Assembly (NCBI GenBank): GCA_900553515.1
Contig: USDN01000061.1
Coordinates: forward strand, 1 to 16,344
Reading direction: 5' to 3'
Source: an uncultured Blautia sp.
Lineage (GTDB): Bacteria > Bacillota > Clostridia > Lachnospirales > Lachnospiraceae
Length of the DNA: 16,344 nucleotides
Each line of letters opens with the position of its first letter. Positions within the stretch are counted from its first letter, which is position 1. The translations under genes and the position numbers were made by a program. A model generated the notes under the pieces. That model made no database searches, was not told the DNA's origin, and saw only the letters and a list, made by a program, of their open reading frames with translations. This document shows, one piece after another, positions 15,131-16,344 of this stretch.

Positions 15131-16195
15131 GATCGCTGCATTTCGATCTCTGTCCATCTCATTTCCACACGTGCAGCGGTATACTCTTTCGGATAATCCC
15201 AGCTCTTTTTTTATCTTTCCGCATTTACTGCATTTTTTGCTTGAAGGGAAAAAGCGGTCTATCTTTACTAATTTCTTTCCCTTCCAGGTAAGCTTATAAT
15301 CCAGCATATTCCGGAACATCCCGTATCCATTATCCTGTACACTTTTCCCAAAGTGCAGGCACTGGCCCATTGCTTTCATATCAATATCTTCTGCCGCGAC
15401 TATATCGTACTGGTCTGTGATCCTGCGGCTCAGTTTATGCAGATAATCCTTTCTCTGGTTTCGTATTTTTTCATGGCACCTGGCAACTTTCTTTTTCTGC
15501 CGCACATAATTGCGGCTTTCTTTTACACATCTCGACAGTTTACGCTGCTCCCTTGCCAGCCTTTTTTCATTTCTTCTGAAGAATCCTGCTTTTTCAAGTT
15601 CAATCTCTTCTGAAAACACTGCCATCCCCTGCATCGCATAATCAATCCCCAGTATTTTGGCATTGCTGTAATCTTCATCTGCTGCTTGGTTTTCGCAGCT
15701 GTATCCTTCATACAGCAGACTTGCAAAATACTTTCCGGACGGCTCCATACTGACTGTCACTGATTTCAGACAGCAGTTTTCTGCAGGCTCCCTGTGTTTT
15801 TTCATGGAGATCCATTTTAATTTGGGAAGCCGGATCCGCTTATCTTCTACCAGAATATTTCCGTCGACTACATTTGTTGTGTAGCTGTTTTTGGAGTGAT
15901 GTTTTGACTTGAAACGTGGAAATCCAACCTTGGGATCACGGAAAAAATTCTTATATGCTTTCTCCAAATGAAGCTGAACATTTGCCAGTGCCAGCGAATC
16001 TACTTCTTTCAGAAATGAATACTCCTTTTTATACATGGCTGGTGTATTTTTTAACAGTTTTTTCGTCTTTTTATACTCCCGGATCTTGTCATTAAGCATC
16101 TGGTTATACAGAAAACGGCAGCAGCCAAATGTTTTTCCCAGAAGTATCTTCTGTTCTTCTGTTGGATAGATCCGGAAACGATATGCTATGTTCAA
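15092..16195 (-). CDS. tnpB: RNA-guided nuclease TnpB (IS605 OrfB family)
   Basis: 367 residues, a usual length for compact TnpB. The N-terminal part opens with YRFRIYPTEEQ and GCCRFLYNQML; GFPRFKSKHH is at 91-100. The RuvC-like residues are all present: Asp185 in LGIDYAM, Glu269 in VAAEDID, and the Asp of DRDRNAA (about 350). The zinc ribbon uses Cys322 and Cys325 (CSKC) plus Cys341 and Cys343 (CTC, a shortened spacing). TnpB is a programmable DNA nuclease guided by omegaRNA that helps the transposon persist at the donor site. The start is a TTG at 16195, overlapping the tnpA stop by three bases, with GGGAGAG about ten bases upstream; no ATG fits the family's N-terminus. No frameshift is visible, so the enzyme appears intact. 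Confidence 0.92.
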   Translation of the reverse strand: MNIAYRFRIYPTEEQKILLGKTFGCCRFLYNQMLNDKIREYKKTKKLLKNTPAMYKKEYSFLKEVDSLALANVQLHLEKAYKNFFRDPKVGFPRFKSKHHSKNSYTTNVVDGNILVEDKRIRLPKLKWISMKKHREPAENCCLKSVTVSMEPSGKYFASLLYEGYSCENQAADEDYSNAKILGIDYAMQGMAVFSEEIELEKAGFFRRNEKRLAREQRKLSRCVKESRNYVRQKKKVARCHEKIRNQRKDYLHKLSRRITDQYDIVAAEDIDMKAMGQCLHFGKSVQDNGYGMFRNMLDYKLTWKGKKLVKIDRFFPSSKKCSKCGKIKKELGLSERVYRCTCGNEMDRDRNAAINIREEARRMLAV

Positions 16196-16344
16196 TGCTT
16201 TTTCTCTCCCTGGGTTTCGATGTATTGACGGATTACTTCAACTGGTGCGCCTCCTGCCGTCAAAAGGCAGAAACTCTGACTCCAGAATACTTCTTTCCAA
16301 AGTTTTTCCCGGATTTCCGGATACTCTTTTTTCAGCAGCCTGCT
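16192..16344 (-). CDS. tnpA: IS200-like Y1 transposase TnpA (C-terminal end only, partial)
   Basis: The last 50 codons of the single-strand HUH transposase; the N-terminal two thirds, with the HUH motif, lie past the right edge. The visible tail includes SQSFCLLTAGGAPVEVIRQY, the normal end of the family, where Tyr41 of the visible part, in RQYIE, is the likely catalytic tyrosine. It ends GEKKH at a TGA overlapping the tnpB start, so the two genes are coupled. No damage is seen in the part present. Confidence 0.88.
   Translation of the reverse strand, partial: SRLLKKEYPEIREKLWKEVFWSQSFCLLTAGGAPVEVIRQYIETQGEKKH

Larger units (their letters stand above)
14932..16344 (-). mobile_element. IS200/IS605-family insertion sequence (right portion; left end outside window)
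   Basis: Contains the 3' end of tnpA, a complete tnpB and a structured right end, all on the minus strand. The right-end hairpin and the following GCATGTCAC put the element boundary near 14932. These elements make no target duplication and have subterminal hairpins rather than inverted repeats, as seen here. The left end lies beyond the window, so the insertion motif cannot be read. Confidence 0.85.

Noticed and set aside
1..16344. CRISPR array, tRNA or rRNA genes, prophage genes, toxin-antitoxin pair
   Set aside because: I looked for regularly spaced repeats, tRNA-like structures and phage or toxin-antitoxin gene pairs and saw none.

Overview
The window looks like chromosomal DNA from a low-GC anaerobic gut Firmicute, most likely Lachnospiraceae (Blautia/Ruminococcus-like). 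This is inferred from the moderate AT content, strong AGGAGG-type ribosome binding sites, oxygen-sensitive enzyme types and the flavour of the IS200/IS605 element; no marker gene is present. No tRNA, rRNA, CRISPR array, plasmid or phage genes were seen.

Layout from left to right. (1) 1-2531, minus strand: a fructose operon, fruK followed by a three-domain fructose PTS permease (fruA, cut by the left edge), with a clear promoter and operator-like repeats. (2) 2685-4602, minus strand: an alanine/glycine:sodium symporter gene behind a tandem glycine riboswitch, with its own promoter and terminator. (3) 4622-7726, minus strand: a two-gene operon for a 2-hydroxyacyl-CoA-dehydratase-like iron-sulfur enzyme. 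One gene is an alpha-like subunit. The other fuses a compact beta-like subunit to the ATP-dependent activase and keeps a perfect ribosome binding site and ATG exactly at the domain junction. (4) 7730-7888: a 143-bp palindrome-rich element with 12-bp terminal inverted repeats and an 8-bp direct duplication, which looks like a MITE dropped between two divergent promoters. (5) 7920-11613, plus strand: a heterodimeric ABC exporter pair with one degenerate and one canonical ATP site. (6) 11701-14495, minus strand: larE (sulfur insertion, of the three-cysteine type) translationally coupled to a large Xaa-Pro aminopeptidase; a bidirectional terminator separates them from the ABC genes. (7) 14591-14905, minus strand: a small membrane-anchored protein resembling a C-terminally truncated DUF2500 protein. 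(8) 14932-16344, minus strand: an IS200/IS605 element with the end of tnpA, a complete tnpB with RuvC residues, and a structured right end expected to encode the omegaRNA.

Genes that appear to work together: FruA imports and phosphorylates fructose to fructose-1-phosphate, which FruK converts to fructose-1,6-bisphosphate. The glycine riboswitch senses an amino acid that the downstream symporter family can carry. The activase domain would deliver ATP-driven low-potential electrons to the dehydratase-like pair, whose substrate is unknown. The two ABC half-transporters form one pump. The most unusual items are the beta-subunit/activase fusion with an internal start, the MITE between divergent promoters, and an extra hairpin inside glycine aptamer 1.
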